35,095 nucleotides of DNA from Chloroflexota bacterium (GTDB lineage: Bacteria > Chloroflexota > Dehalococcoidia > JACPQK01): the NCBI GenBank assembly GCA_016190505.1, contig JACPQM010000088.1, positions 1 through 35,095 of the forward strand, in the 5' to 3' direction. The number at the start of each line of letters is the position of its first letter. The first letter of the stretch is position 1. A model generated the notes under the pieces. The model was not told where the DNA came from. It was given only the letters and a program-made list of their open reading frames with translations, and did no database searches. Position numbers and translations under genes: made by a program. Shown one piece after another: positions 15,050 through 23,482 of this stretch.

Positions 15050-15076
15050 ACTACCCTCGACCGTGTTAGGCAGGAG

Positions 15077-15316
15077 CTAACCCACCGGCTCCCGCACCTC
15101 CACGGTGAGAGACTCTACGCCTTTCTCTTCTGGAATAGGCTCATTGTTGGCCTTGCAGGACTCCAGGTACAGCTCGATGGCCTCTTTGGCCATGGCAACG
15201 GCCTCTTCCTTTGTTTCCCCCTGCGTGTAGCAGCCAGCGAGGGCTGGCACTTCTACGGAGTATCCGCCTGCCTCTTCCGGCACCAAGATTATGGTGTAGC
15301 GCAGCTTGCCGCCCAT
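15077..15316 (-). CDS. hicB: HicB-family antitoxin
   Basis: A 79-residue HicB antitoxin. LRYTIILVPEEAGGYSVEVPALAGCYTQGETKEEAVAMAKEAIELYLE is the classic partial RNase H-like fold that binds HicA; a separate DNA-binding domain is not obvious, as in short HicB variants. It would neutralise the HicA toxin encoded immediately upstream (stop and start adjoin without overlap). Together they form a type II toxin-antitoxin pair cotranscribed after uvrA. Confidence 0.92.
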   Translation of the reverse strand: MGGKLRYTIILVPEEAGGYSVEVPALAGCYTQGETKEEAVAMAKEAIELYLESCKANNEPIPEEKGVESLTVEVREPVG

Positions 15317-15547
15317 CTAAATCAACTCCCTGAACTCGACGATGCCAAGCCCAGCACCCTTGATGATGTTACCTAGGATGTGCGGTTTCATTGGTCTGGA
15401 GTGGATGGGAACCACGATCTTTGCCCCCGGCCTGGTTGGGTGTCTCATTATAGCATGGGAGCCGCGGGTGCGTTCGACGTACCAACCTGCCTTTTCGAGC
15501 GCCCTGACCGCTTGGCGGCCAGTAACTTGAGGTAACTTTGGGCTCAC
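15317..15547 (-). CDS. hicA: HicA-family mRNA interferase toxin
   Basis: A 76-residue HicA toxin with a dsRBD-like fold. [34 protein letters not shown] holds the catalytic His (H31, in GSH), and [23 protein letters not shown] completes the family pattern. It cleaves mRNA when unbound by HicB. The GTG start overlaps the uvrA TGA stop as GTGA, so translation is probably coupled to uvrA. Toxin-first order is usual for hicAB, but attachment to a repair gene is not. Confidence 0.92.
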   Translation of the reverse strand: MSPKLPQVTGRQAVRALEKAGWYVERTRGSHAIMRHPTRPGAKIVVPIHSRPMKPHILGNIIKGAGLGIVEFRELI

Positions 15548-18501
15548 CTCGCCACCGGCACGGCGGCGCCGTGCTTGGCCAGCGCCTTCTTCAGGTACTG
15601 GCCGGTGTAGGAGTGGTCCTGCTCGGCCACCTGCTCCGGCGTGCCTGTGGCGATGACGTAGCCTCCGGCGTCGCCGGCGCCTGGCCCCAGGTCAATGATC
15701 CAGTCTGCGTTCTTGATCAGGTCCAGGTGGTGCTCGATGAGCAGCACGGTGTTGCCCGCGTCCACCAGGCGGTGCAGCACTCGCAGCAGGGCGGCGGCAT
15801 CTTCGAAGGACAGCCCCGTGGTAGGCTCGTCCAGGATGTAGAGGGTGCGCCCGGTGCCCCGTCGGGAAAGCTCGGTGGCCAGCTTGACCCGCTGGGCCTC
15901 GCCGCCGGAGAGCGTGGTGGCGGGCTGGCCCAGGCGGATGTAGCCCAATCCCACGGCCTGGAGGGTCTCCAGCTTGTGGCGTACCGAGGGGAAGTGCTCG
16001 AAGAAGGGGAGGGCCTGGTCTACCGTCATGTCCAGGACCTCGGCGATGTTCTTCCCCTTGAAGTAGACCTCCAGGGCCTCCCGGTTGTAGCGCTTGCCCT
16101 TGCACACCTCGCAGGGCACGGTCACGTCGGGCAGGAACTGCATCTCGATCTCGATGTAGCCTTGCCCCTGGCAGGCCTCGCAGCGCCCGCCCTGGACGTT
16201 ACAAGAGAAGCGGCCGGGGCCGTACCCCTTCATGCGCGCCTCGGGCACCGTGGCGAAGAGGTCCCGGAGGGGGGTGAAGGTGCCCGTGTAGGTAGCTGGG
16301 TTGGACCGCGGGGTACGCCCGATGGGGGACTGGTCTATGTTCACCGCCTTGTCAATGTGCTCCAAACCCAGGACGGCATCGGAGTCGCCGGGGCGGTCCT
16401 TGGCGTGGTAGAGGAGCTGGGCCAGCTTCTTGTATAGCACCTCATAGACCAGCGTGCTCTTGCCGCTGCCCGAGACTCCGGTGACGCACACCAGCATGCG
16501 CAGGGGGATGGAGACGTCCACGTCCTTGAGGTTGTTGGCCCGGGCGCCTTTTATGTTCAGCGCCTGGCCGTTGCCTGAGCGCCGCTGGTCAGGCAAGGGG
16601 ATGGTCCGCTGGCCGCCCAGGTACTGGCCGGTGATGGATCCAGGAGAAGCGATGATTTCCTGCATGGTGCCCGTAGCCACCACGTGGCCTCCGTGCTCGC
16701 CGGCACCGGGACCGAGGTCAATGATCCAGTCAGCGGCCCGCATCATGGCCTCGTCGTGCTCTACGATGAGCACGGTGTTGCCCAAATCGCGCAGCTTCTT
16801 CAGGGTATTGATGAGACGGGTGTCGTCGGCGGGGTGCAGGCCCACGGTGGGCTCGTCGCACACGTAGAGCACGCCGGTGAGGCCTGAGCCAATCTGCGTG
16901 GCCAGGCGGATGCGCTGGGCCTCGCCGCCGCTGAGCGTGCCGGAGGCGCGGTCCAGGGTCAAGTAATCCAGGCCCACGTCCAGGAGGAAGCCCAGGCGCG
17001 CCCGGATCTCCTTGAGGATCTGGTGGCCTATGGTCAGCTCCCGTGGGGTAAGGACCGCCTGCCCGTTTCCCGAACCCTGTCCTGTCCGCTTTGCGGACTC
17101 CGACAAGTCCCATTTTCCTTCAGAAGTCGGAGAGCTTGTCGAAGGGCCTCCTCCCAGCCTGTCCACCCACTCCAGGGCCAGGGCGACGGTCATGGCTGTG
17201 ACCGTGGAAATGTTGCGGTCATCAACAGTGACGGACAGGGCCTCGGGCTTGAGGCGCGCCCCCTGGCACGCCGGGCACGGCGTGGAGGCCATGTAGCGCT
17301 CGATCTCCGCCCTTACGTAGTCGGACTCGGTCTCCCGGTAGCGTCGCTTGAGGTAGGGGACCACCCCCTCGTAGTTCGAGTAGTAGCTGTTCACGATGCC
17401 ATAGCGGTTGCGATAGCGCACGGTCAGGGTGTCGTCGCTGTCGCCGTAGAGGACCAGGTGCAACTGCTCCGGGGTAAGCTGTTTCACCGGCACTTGCAGG
17501 GGCACGTTGCGCTTGTGGGCCAGGGCCTCCAGGATGGCCCCGTACCACTCCGACATGGCGCCGGCGCGCACCCAGGGCATAATGGCTCCCTCGGCCAGGG
17601 TCAGCTCCTTGTTGGGGATAACCAGGTCGGGGTCCATCTCCAGCTTGGTGCCCAGGCCGTCGCACTCGGGGCAGGCGCCGTGGGGGGAGTTGAAGGAGAA
17701 GGTGCGCGGAGCGATCTCCCCCAACGAGATGCCGCAGTGGGGGCAGGAGAAATGCTCCGAGAACAGGTGCTCCTGGCCCTCGGCGGTGACCACCAGGGCC
17801 ACGCCGCCACCGAGCTTGAGGGCGGTCTCCACGGAGTCGGCCATGCGGCCTTGCTGGCCCGCTTCACCCACCACCAGGCGGTCCACCACCACCTCGATGG
17901 TGTGGCGCTTGTTGCGGTCCAGGGTGGGGACCTCCTCCAGCTCGCAGGGCTTGCCATCCACCCGGACCCGGACGAAGCCTGCCTTGCGGATGTCCTCAAA
18001 GATGCCCTGATGCTCACCCTTGCGGTCGCGGATGACCGGGCCCAGGACCATGATTCGCGTTCCCCGGGGCATCTCCAGGACCGAGTCCACGATCTGCTGC
18101 ACCGTCTGGCGGGCGATCTCGCGCCCGCACTTGGGGCAATGGGGATGGCCCACCCGGGCGAAGAGCAGGCGCAGGTAGTCGTAGACCTCGGTGGTGGTGC
18201 CCACGGTGGAGCGGGGGTTGTGGCTGGCGCCCTTCTGGTCAATAGAGATGGCTGGCGACAGGCCCTCGATGTAGTCCACGTCGGGCTTCTCCATGCGGCC
18301 CAGGAACTGGCGGGCGTAGGCGGAGAGGGACTCGACATAACGGCGCTGGCCCTCAGCGTAGATGGTGTCGAAGGCCAGGGAGCTCTTCCCAGAGCCGGAG
18401 ACGCCGGTGATGACGACCAGCTTGTCGCGGGGGATGACCACATCCACATTCTTGAGGTTGTGCTCCCGCGCCCCGCGGACAATGATGGACTGGGCAGGCA
18501 T
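15544..18501 (-). CDS. uvrA: excinuclease ABC subunit A
   Basis: A 985-residue UvrA, the damage-sensing ATPase of nucleotide excision repair, acting with UvrB and UvrC. Two ABC modules are visible: Walker [15 protein letters not shown] and [14 protein letters not shown], signatures LSGGEAQR twice, and Walker [11 protein letters not shown] and LDEPTTGLS. Zinc-binding cysteine pairs include CPHCG/CPECDG and [18 protein letters not shown]. The ATG at 18501 has GGAGGT at good spacing; an upstream GTG is less likely. Residues about 450-483, between EWVDRL and LTPRELTIG, form a low-complexity Ser/Gly-rich insert encoded by repeat-like DNA (17053-17154). The 3' end overlaps hicA by 4 nt. Confidence 0.97.
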   Translation of the reverse strand: MPAQSIIVRGAREHNLKNVDVVIPRDKLVVITGVSGSGKSSLAFDTIYAEGQRRYVESLSAYARQFLGRMEKPDVDYIEGLSPAISIDQKGASHNPRSTVGTTTEVYDYLRLLFARVGHPHCPKCGREIARQTVQQIVDSVLEMPRGTRIMVLGPVIRDRKGEHQGIFEDIRKAGFVRVRVDGKPCELEEVPTLDRNKRHTIEVVVDRLVVGEAGQQGRMADSVETALKLGGGVALVVTAEGQEHLFSEHFSCPHCGISLGEIAPRTFSFNSPHGACPECDGLGTKLEMDPDLVIPNKELTLAEGAIMPWVRAGAMSEWYGAILEALAHKRNVPLQVPVKQLTPEQLHLVLYGDSDDTLTVRYRNRYGIVNSYYSNYEGVVPYLKRRYRETESDYVRAEIERYMASTPCPACQGARLKPEALSVTVDDRNISTVTAMTVALALEWVDRLGGGPSTSSPTSEGKWDLSESAKRTGQGSGNGQAVLTPRELTIGHQILKEIRARLGFLLDVGLDYLTLDRASGTLSGGEAQRIRLATQIGSGLTGVLYVCDEPTVGLHPADDTRLINTLKKLRDLGNTVLIVEHDEAMMRAADWIIDLGPGAGEHGGHVVATGTMQEIIASPGSITGQYLGGQRTIPLPDQRRSGNGQALNIKGARANNLKDVDVSIPLRMLVCVTGVSGSGKSTLVYEVLYKKLAQLLYHAKDRPGDSDAVLGLEHIDKAVNIDQSPIGRTPRSNPATYTGTFTPLRDLFATVPEARMKGYGPGRFSCNVQGGRCEACQGQGYIEIEMQFLPDVTVPCEVCKGKRYNREALEVYFKGKNIAEVLDMTVDQALPFFEHFPSVRHKLETLQAVGLGYIRLGQPATTLSGGEAQRVKLATELSRRGTGRTLYILDEPTTGLSFEDAAALLRVLHRLVDAGNTVLLIEHHLDLIKNADWIIDLGPGAGDAGGYVIATGTPEQVAEQDHSYTGQYLKKALAKHGAAVPVAR
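17053..17154. repeat. repeat-derived in-frame segment inside uvrA
   Basis: Contains a GTCCGC-TTT-GCGGAC hairpin (17084-17098), TCCGAC/GTCGGA arms, and GAGCTTGTCGAAGGG, related to the TTCGACAGGCTC element at 18650. It encodes 34 residues without counterpart in typical UvrA. Confidence 0.6.
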
Positions 18502-18615
18502 GAGGCTACCTCCGTTCGCTTGACCAGACATTGTACCATCGCCGTCCAGGGACGAACAAGGGTAGTACAGGCTACAGACTTTGGGCTTCAGGCTTCGGGA
18601 GGGGGTTGCCAGCCC

Positions 18616-18712
18616 GTAGCCCGCAGCCCGTAGCCTGTAGCCTGTGGTTCGACAGGCTCACCATGAGCGGTCCCTGTAGCCTGTAGCCTGTAGCCTGTAG
18701 CCCGCAGCCTGT
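18616..18712. repeat. heptamer tandem array with an inserted element
   Basis: Repeats of TAGCCTG and its variant CAGCCCG, interrupted at about 18648-18673 by GGTTCGACAGGCTC followed by ACCATGAGCGG. An inverted fragment (ACAGGCTACAGA) lies at about 18567-18579. It ends just before the -10 box of the next gene. Confidence 0.75.
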
Positions 18713-18718
18713 AAATGG

Positions 18719-18724
18719 TATACT
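18719..18724 (+). promoter_or_regulatory. candidate -10 box of the spermidine synthase-like gene
   Basis: TATACT, 26 nt upstream of the ATG; the -35 region falls inside the heptamer array (TGTAGC). Confidence 0.4.
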
Positions 18725-18750
18725 GTCGGCAACTCTTTCGGGAGGTGGCC

Positions 18751-20316
18751 ATGCCCGCAACCGCGGTCCGCAAGCTCGGAAACTCTGCCCTGTGGAGGGC
18801 AAACGCCATCGTCTTCGTGGGGGGGGGGTGCACCATGGTGCTGGAGCTCATCGCCGGCAGGCTCATGGCGCCGTACATCGGGGTGTCCCTGTACACCTGG
18901 ACCAGCATTATCGGCGTCGTCCTGGCCGGAATCAGCCTGGGAAACTACCTGGGCGGCAGGCTGGCCGACCGCCATGCCCGGCCCGTAGTCCTGGGGGCCG
19001 TGTTTCTGGCCGCGGGCGTGGCCAGCCTGGCCATACTGCCGGGCATCGTCCTGCTGTCCAAGACCCCGTTGCCCACATCCCTGCACCTGATGAACCGGTC
19101 GCTCCTGTATAGCGCCCTCATATTCTTCGTGCCCACCACCGTGCTGGGTATGATAACTCCCCTGGTCATCAAGCTCACCCTCCAGGACCTGGGCAAGACA
19201 GGGAACGTCGTAGGCACCATCTACGCCGTGTCAACCGTGGGTGCCATCGTGGGGACCTTCGCCACTGGCTTCTGGCTGGTCTCCTGGTTCGGGACCAGGA
19301 CCATTGTGTGGCTGGTGGCGGTGGTCTTGATAGGCCTTGGGGTAATATCAGGGGGCATGTGGAAAGGGGGCCGCCAGAGCGCCGCCGCCATGGGCGTCCT
19401 GGTCATCTTTGCCCTGTCCCTGTCCTTCAAAGGGTCTTTCGATGCCCCCTTTCTCAGAGAGTCCAACTACTACGCCATAGGCGTCTACGATTGGCTGGAC
19501 CCGGAGAGCAACAGGCAGTTGAGGGTGCTCAAGCTCGACCGGTTGGACCACAGCTTCGCGGACCCGAAAGACCCGACGTTCCTGTACTACGATTACGAGC
19601 AGATCTTCGCCCAGCTTGCTGCTTATCAGGCGCGAAAGGACCCGGAGGTCAGCGCCCTGTTCGTGGGCGGGGGCGGTTACACTCTCCCCAGGTACATGGA
19701 GGTGGTCTATCCAAGGAGCACGTTGGACGTGGTGGAGATAGACCCGGCGGTCACCGAGACGGCCTATGAGCAGTTGGGCTTACCTGCGGACACCCGGGTG
19801 CGCACCTTCAACATGGATGCCCGCTTCTTCTTCACTTCGAGGCAGGCCAGGGGTGAAGACCAGCCCAAGTATGACCTGGTCTTCGCTGACGCCTTCAACG
19901 ACTACTCTGTCCCTTACCACCTGACCACGGTGGAGTTCCATCGGATGGTGAAAGAGGTGATGGCCGATGGCGGTTTCTATCTGCTAAACGTGATTGACGA
20001 CTACCAGAAGGGCCGCTTCCTGGCTTCCTTCGCCCAGACCCTGCGCCAGGTGTTCCCTACGGTCTTTCTGGCAGCACCCCAGGGTTGGTTGGGGGGGACC
20101 GGTGCGGGGACCTACGTCCTGGTGGCTACCGACCGCGAGTACAACCTCGGTGAGTGGCTGGTCTCACCGGCGGCTCCCGGGCTGGAGCGGATGGAGCTGG
20201 AGGTCATTCCCCCGGACAAGCTGGCCGAGCGCATAGAGCAGAACCGTGGGATCGTGCTTACGGACAACTTCGTGCCGGTGGACAACATGGTCTCCTTCCT
20301 CTTCGCCCACCGGTAA
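18751..20316 (+). CDS. membrane-bound spermidine synthase-like protein
   Basis: A 521-residue fusion. Residues about 15-230 contain six to seven hydrophobic helices with MFS-like loops (LAGISLGNYLGGRLADRHARP). The C-terminal half is a spermidine synthase-like Rossmann domain: LFVGGGGYTLPRY (about 303-315), VVEIDPAVTETAYEQLGL with the acidic EIDP at about 330, then FADAFNDYSVPYHLTT, where the Asp corresponds to the catalytic position. Whether it makes polyamines is uncertain; many such fusions have no tested activity. The ATG at 18751 has GGAGGT four nt upstream. It is monocistronic, divergent from uvrA. Confidence 0.85.
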   Translation: MPATAVRKLGNSALWRANAIVFVGGGCTMVLELIAGRLMAPYIGVSLYTWTSIIGVVLAGISLGNYLGGRLADRHARPVVLGAVFLAAGVASLAILPGIVLLSKTPLPTSLHLMNRSLLYSALIFFVPTTVLGMITPLVIKLTLQDLGKTGNVVGTIYAVSTVGAIVGTFATGFWLVSWFGTRTIVWLVAVVLIGLGVISGGMWKGGRQSAAAMGVLVIFALSLSFKGSFDAPFLRESNYYAIGVYDWLDPESNRQLRVLKLDRLDHSFADPKDPTFLYYDYEQIFAQLAAYQARKDPEVSALFVGGGGYTLPRYMEVVYPRSTLDVVEIDPAVTETAYEQLGLPADTRVRTFNMDARFFFTSRQARGEDQPKYDLVFADAFNDYSVPYHLTTVEFHRMVKEVMADGGFYLLNVIDDYQKGRFLASFAQTLRQVFPTVFLAAPQGWLGGTGAGTYVLVATDREYNLGEWLVSPAAPGLERMELEVIPPDKLAERIEQNRGIVLTDNFVPVDNMVSFLFAHR

Positions 20317-20326
20317 CCTCACCCGG

Positions 20327-20386
20327 CCCTCTCCGTAAACGGAGAGGGTTGGTGTACTGTCCCCTCTCTCCGCTTGCGGAGAGAGG
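20327..20386 (+). terminator. two hairpins after the spermidine synthase-like gene
   Basis: CCCTCTCCG/CGGAGAGGG arms (20327-20348) and CCTCTCTCCGC/GCGGAGAGAGG arms (20363-20386), 11 and 47 nt after the stop. No strong T-run follows. A third partial CTCTCCGTAAACGG copy lies at about 20459. Confidence 0.45.
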
Positions 20387-20515
20387 ATGGGAGTGAGGTG
20401 AAGCGCGTGCCGCGAGCATGAGACGCGCAGCTCCAGGCACTCGCAACGACCATGAGAGCCTCTCCGTAAACGGGGGGGTAAGTGTGTACGGCCAATGGTT
20501 ATCAGTAGGCACCAG

Positions 20516-20545
20516 TTGACATTTGCCAAAGATAACCTATAGAAT
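20516..20545 (+). promoter_or_regulatory. promoter of the collagen-like cupredoxin gene
   Basis: TTGACA (20516-20521), 18-bp spacer, TAGAAT (20540-20545) followed by ACGC. The same layout precedes the paralogous gene at 22266. It predicts a leader of about 93 nt. Confidence 0.65.
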
Positions 20546-20572
20546 ACGCGTTGATGTCGTGGAGGGGCGGAC

Positions 20573-20583
20573 AAAGGAGGCAA
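20573..20583 (+). promoter_or_regulatory. orphan Shine-Dalgarno-like AAAGGAGGCAA in the leader
   Basis: A near-perfect anti-16S match with no start codon at usable distance. It is conserved at 22193-22203 before the paralogue. It may be a ribosome standby site or a regulatory element. Confidence 0.35.
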
Positions 20584-20644
20584 GCGAAGGCAGACAAATT
20601 CAAGCACCATAGACTGGTACATCACTAACTTGGAGGGGAGGATC

Positions 20645-21907
20645 ATGGCTTATTTCTTTCGTTTTAGGAAATGGTGGCTACTGGCGAGCGTGGTTCTAGC
20701 GCTGGGCCTGCTGGCCAGCGTGGCTTGCCAGGGTCCGGTTGGCCCTGCGGGCGAGCGAGGCCCTGCGGGCGAGCGAGGCCCTGGCGGCCCTGCTGGACCC
20801 GCTGGTGCTGCTGGTCTCGCTGGCCCTGCCGGTCCTCAGGGACCCGCAGGCAAGCCCGGAGAGGCCGCGCCGCGGAGCGAGGCCAACCTGGCGCTGAGCA
20901 CCTATACCCCCGCTATAGGCAGCAAAGTGGCGGTGTTCGGCTCCGGGTTCAAGCCCGGGGAGGCCGTGCTGGTGGTCATCGAGAAGGCCGTCACCGGTGG
21001 TGAGGACTATATCATGGCCGGTGGCGAGGCCAACGAGTCGGGTGCTCTGGAGGCGACCACGCAGCAGGGGACCAAGACCGACGTATCGTCTCCGGCATTG
21101 CCAGCGAGCATAAAGCCGGGACGGTACACGGTGAGGGCGACGGGCTCTGAGGGGACAGTAGCCACCGCGGGTATCAGCATCAGGCCGGCGCCCACCCCCA
21201 CGCCCAAGCCCACACCCAAGCCTACGCCCAAGCCCACACCCACGCCAGTGCCGGCCATGTCGTTCACGCTCAACGAGTTCACCATCGTTCCCCAGGACAT
21301 CACGATCCCCGCAGGCGCAGAGCTGACCTGGGACCTCACCAACGGGGGCCGGTTCCCGCATAACCTGTTCGTGCACGAACTGAGCAACGTGAACCAGGCC
21401 ATGGCGGGGAACCTCACGGCCGGCCAGAGCAAATCGGCCAAGGTCACCTTTGAGAAGGCGGGGTACTACCCCATGTTCTGCCCCGTAGGGGACCATGAGA
21501 ACCGGGGCATGGTGGGGCAAGTCCTGGTGACCGGGGCCAAGGCAGCCAGCCCCAGCATCAAGGTCCGGGCGCCAGCCTCTGGGGCTAACCTGGTGGACCG
21601 GGGGCAGGTGGCTGTGGCCGTGGAGATCACGGGGTTCGACGTTGACCCCGCAGCCATTGGCGGCGCCAACCAGCCGGGCAAAGGCCACTGGCACTTGCTC
21701 TTGGACGGACAGTTGGTAGCGCCCCAGGGCAAGATCTACGCCATCCTCAAGGAGGGGGTGGGGATCGGCCAGCACACTATCAAGGCCGAGCTGCACAACA
21801 ACGACCACTCGCCCCTCAGTCCGGTGGTGGAGGACAGCATCACGTTCACCATAATTGCCCCTCCCACGCCGACGCCGGCGCCTACTCCCACGGCAGCACC
21901 CAAGTAG
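20645..21907 (+). CDS. lipoprotein with collagen-like stalk, type 1 copper (cupredoxin) domain and DUF4399-like domain
   Basis: A 420-residue exported protein. Residues 1-27 are a signal peptide and C28 (SVAC) is the likely lipidation site. About 15 Gly-X-Y triplets follow (30-74, GPAGERG type). A beta domain (about 81-175; IGSKVAVFGSGFKPGEAVLVV, GRYTVRATGSEG) comes next; related copies occur twice in the next gene. A PTPKPTP linker leads to a cupredoxin domain (about 205-300) with ligands H239, C279, H284 and M289 (CPVGDHENRGM), a complete type 1 copper set. A DUF4399-like domain with GHWHLLLDG follows, then a Pro/Thr tail. Expected at the outer face of the membrane, possibly carrying electrons. 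GGAGGGGAGG precedes the ATG. Confidence 0.75.
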   Translation: MAYFFRFRKWWLLASVVLALGLLASVACQGPVGPAGERGPAGERGPGGPAGPAGAAGLAGPAGPQGPAGKPGEAAPRSEANLALSTYTPAIGSKVAVFGSGFKPGEAVLVVIEKAVTGGEDYIMAGGEANESGALEATTQQGTKTDVSSPALPASIKPGRYTVRATGSEGTVATAGISIRPAPTPTPKPTPKPTPKPTPTPVPAMSFTLNEFTIVPQDITIPAGAELTWDLTNGGRFPHNLFVHELSNVNQAMAGNLTAGQSKSAKVTFEKAGYYPMFCPVGDHENRGMVGQVLVTGAKAASPSIKVRAPASGANLVDRGQVAVAVEITGFDVDPAAIGGANQPGKGHWHLLLDGQLVAPQGKIYAILKEGVGIGQHTIKAELHNNDHSPLSPVVEDSITFTIIAPPTPTPAPTPTAAPK

Positions 21908-21911
21908 GTTG

Positions 21912-21940
21912 GTAGGGGCGACCCGGCGGGTCGCCCCTAC
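21912..21940. repeat. 29-bp GTAGGGGC palindrome
   Basis: Perfect 13+3+13 palindrome (GTAGGGGCGACCC arm) four nt after the stop of the cupredoxin gene. Confidence 0.8.
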
Positions 21941-21945
21941 TAGAT

Positions 21946-21967
21946 GCGCCCCGATAGACCGGGGCGC
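21946..21967 (+). repeat. GCGCCCC hairpin
   Basis: 7-bp stem GCGCCCC/GGGGCGC around 8 nt; second of three hairpins in a row after the cupredoxin gene. Confidence 0.6.
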
Positions 21968-21974
21968 CGTGGAC

Positions 21975-22009
21975 AAGGCCCCCCGATACCATCGGGGGGC
22001 CTTCGTTTT
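21975..22009 (+). terminator. rho-independent terminator
   Basis: AAGGCCCCCCGAT/ATCGGGGGGCCTT stem with a short loop, followed by CGTTTT. This is the clearest terminator in the window; it ends the cupredoxin transcript. Confidence 0.75.
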
Positions 22010-22086
22010 GTGCTTTGTCGTTGGCTGGCCAGGCTCCAACGACAATCTGGGGCGCGGCCTGGGGCAAGAACGAAGGCGTGATAGTG

Positions 22087-22115
22087 TTGACAAGAGACAA
22101 ATACGCCTCTAGAAT
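22087..22115 (+). promoter_or_regulatory. promoter of the second collagen-like lipoprotein gene
   Basis: TTGACA (22087-22092), 17-bp spacer, TAGAAT (22110-22115) followed by ACGC, as upstream of 20645. The leader would be about 144 nt and contains the orphan AAAGGAGGCAA at 22193-22203. Confidence 0.65.
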
Positions 22116-22265
22116 ACGCCATGTTGATATGGTCAGGGTCGTGGGCGGTCGGTCCCTGGTCAGCGTAGTTTGTTCCAAGTTATCTTGTGGATAAAGGAGG
22201 CAATAGCGATCAATAACTATTACTAACAGGCCCGTTCTGATTCATTCGGAGGGAAAATATCAAGA

Positions 22266-23234
22266 ATGACTCATCTCTTTAGTCCAAGGAAATGGTGGGC
22301 GCTGGCCAGCCTGCTGCTGGCTGTCTCCCTGGTGGCCAGCGTGGCTTGCCAGGGCCCTGCTGGCCCGGCGGGCGAGCGAGGGGCAGCCGGAGCTAGCGGG
22401 GCAACCGGGGCAACTGGCCCCGCCGGCCCGCCTGGTGCCCCAGCGCCACGGAGCGAGGCAGACATCGCGCTGAGCAGCTATAGTCCGGCTATAGGCAGCA
22501 AGGTGACTGTCTTCGGCTCTGGATTCAAGCCCGGGGAGGCGGTGCTGGTGGTGCTCGAGAAGGCGGTCGGCGGTACTGAGGACTACGTCATGGCTGGTGG
22601 CGAGGCCAATGCGGCCGGCGCCCTGGAGGCCACCACACAGCAAGGGACCAAGACTGACGTAACGTCCCCGGCATTGCCGGCCAGCCTGAAGCCCGGGCGG
22701 TACACGGTAAGGGCGACTGGCTCTGAGGGGACAGTGGCCACGACCGGCATCAGCATCAAGCCCAAGCCTGCCCCCACGCCCAAGCCGCCCCCGCCGACGC
22801 CGGCCGCCAGCATCGCCCTGAGCAGCTATACCCCCGCCATAGGGAGCAAGGTAACCGTCTTTGGCGCCGGGTTCAAGGCTGGGGAGGCAGTGCTGGTGGT
22901 GATCGAGAAGGCCGTCACCGGCAACGAGGACTACATCATGGCTGGTGGCGAGGCCAACGCCTCGGGCATACTCGAGGCGACCACTCAGCAGGGGACCAAG
23001 ACTGACGTCAGCTCGCCGGCCCTGCCGGTGAGCCTGAAGCCGGGCCGGTATACGGTGAGGGCGACCGGCTCTGAGGGGACACAAGCCATCACAAGCATCA
23101 GCATCCGGCCCGCGCCCACCCCCACGCCCAAGCCCACACCCAAGCCCACGCCTACTGCTGTGCCACCCACGCCGACGCCCGCACCAACCGCGACGCCGAC
23201 GGCGGTGCCCACTCCAACCCCCGCGGCCAAGTAG
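22266..23234 (+). CDS. collagen-like lipoprotein with two tandem beta domains
   Basis: A 322-residue paralogue of the upstream gene. Signal peptide to residue 27 and lipidation Cys at C28 (SVAC); the RKWW...ASVACQGP N-terminus is shared. About ten Gly-X-Y triplets (30-59; GPAGPAGERG, GATGATGPAGPPG) follow. Then come two copies (about 66-160 and 178-270) of the IGSKVTVFGSGFKPGEAVLVV...GRYTVRATGSEG domain, and a Pro/Thr-rich tail (PTPKPTP type). There is no copper domain. The three domain copies in the two genes are very alike, suggesting recent duplication. GGAGGG lies 12 nt before the ATG, longer than usual. Likely a surface spacer or adhesion protein; the ligand is unknown. Confidence 0.75.
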   Translation: MTHLFSPRKWWALASLLLAVSLVASVACQGPAGPAGERGAAGASGATGATGPAGPPGAPAPRSEADIALSSYSPAIGSKVTVFGSGFKPGEAVLVVLEKAVGGTEDYVMAGGEANAAGALEATTQQGTKTDVTSPALPASLKPGRYTVRATGSEGTVATTGISIKPKPAPTPKPPPPTPAASIALSSYTPAIGSKVTVFGAGFKAGEAVLVVIEKAVTGNEDYIMAGGEANASGILEATTQQGTKTDVSSPALPVSLKPGRYTVRATGSEGTQAITSISIRPAPTPTPKPTPKPTPTAVPPTPTPAPTATPTAVPTPTPAAK

Positions 23235-23255
23235 TAGGGCATAGGCATTCAATCA

Positions 23256-23284
23256 GTAGGGGCCCCGATTATCGGGGCCCCTAC
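23256..23284. repeat. 29-bp GTAGGGGC palindrome
   Basis: 13+3+13 palindrome with GTAGGGGCCCCGA arms, 21 nt after the stop of 22266-23234; likely serves at its 3' end. Confidence 0.8.
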
Positions 23285-23298
23285 GTGTGTACCTTTGT

Positions 23299-23335
23299 CG
23301 TTGCGAGTCCCGACGAATGGGGAATCGCAACAACG
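23299..23335. repeat. GTTGCGA...TCGCAAC inverted repeat
   Basis: CGTTGCGA and TCGCAAC arms flank TCCCGACGAATGGGGA. It resembles a shortened form of the element at 33706-33804 (CATTGCGAG ends, TCCCGAC core). Confidence 0.5.
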
Positions 23336-23413
23336 CTAGCCCTTGGTCCACCATCAAAAACGAAGACCTGGAAAACCCGGTGCCTTGGGGACACCCCGAG
23401 ATCCGGTCAAAGC

Positions 23414-23442
23414 GTAGGGGCGACCCGCCGGGTCGCCCCTAC
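23414..23442. repeat. 29-bp GTAGGGGC palindrome
   Basis: 13+3+13 palindrome (GTAGGGGCGACCC arm) four nt before the 36-bp repeat at 23447. Confidence 0.8.
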
Positions 23443-23446
23443 TGTT

Positions 23447-23482
23447 CCACCTGGGTGAGAAAACCGCCCGTTCGGGTAGACA
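23447..23482. repeat. 36-bp dispersed repeat, copy 2
   Basis: Inverted copy of 122-157 (about two mismatches). With the adjacent palindrome it forms the same composite as at the window's left end. The gap 23235-23602 holds only repeats; a further small hairpin (AGCACT...AGTGCT) lies at about 23519-23538. Confidence 0.75.

Noticed and set aside
12847-15076. Prophage or integrative element
   Set aside because: There is an excisionase-like HTH but no integrase, att repeats, tRNA or structural phage genes.
17023-18633. 536-codon open frame antisense to uvrA
   Set aside because: It mirrors uvrA codons in a GC-rich gene and shows no domain; uvrA is unmistakable.
18563-18712. Possible CRISPR array
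   Set aside because: Units are 7 bp with no unique spacers; no cas genes.
20696-22093. 465-codon open frame antisense to the collagen-like cupredoxin gene
   Set aside because: The Gly-X-Y and Pro/Thr repeats create long antisense frames; no signal or domain is seen.
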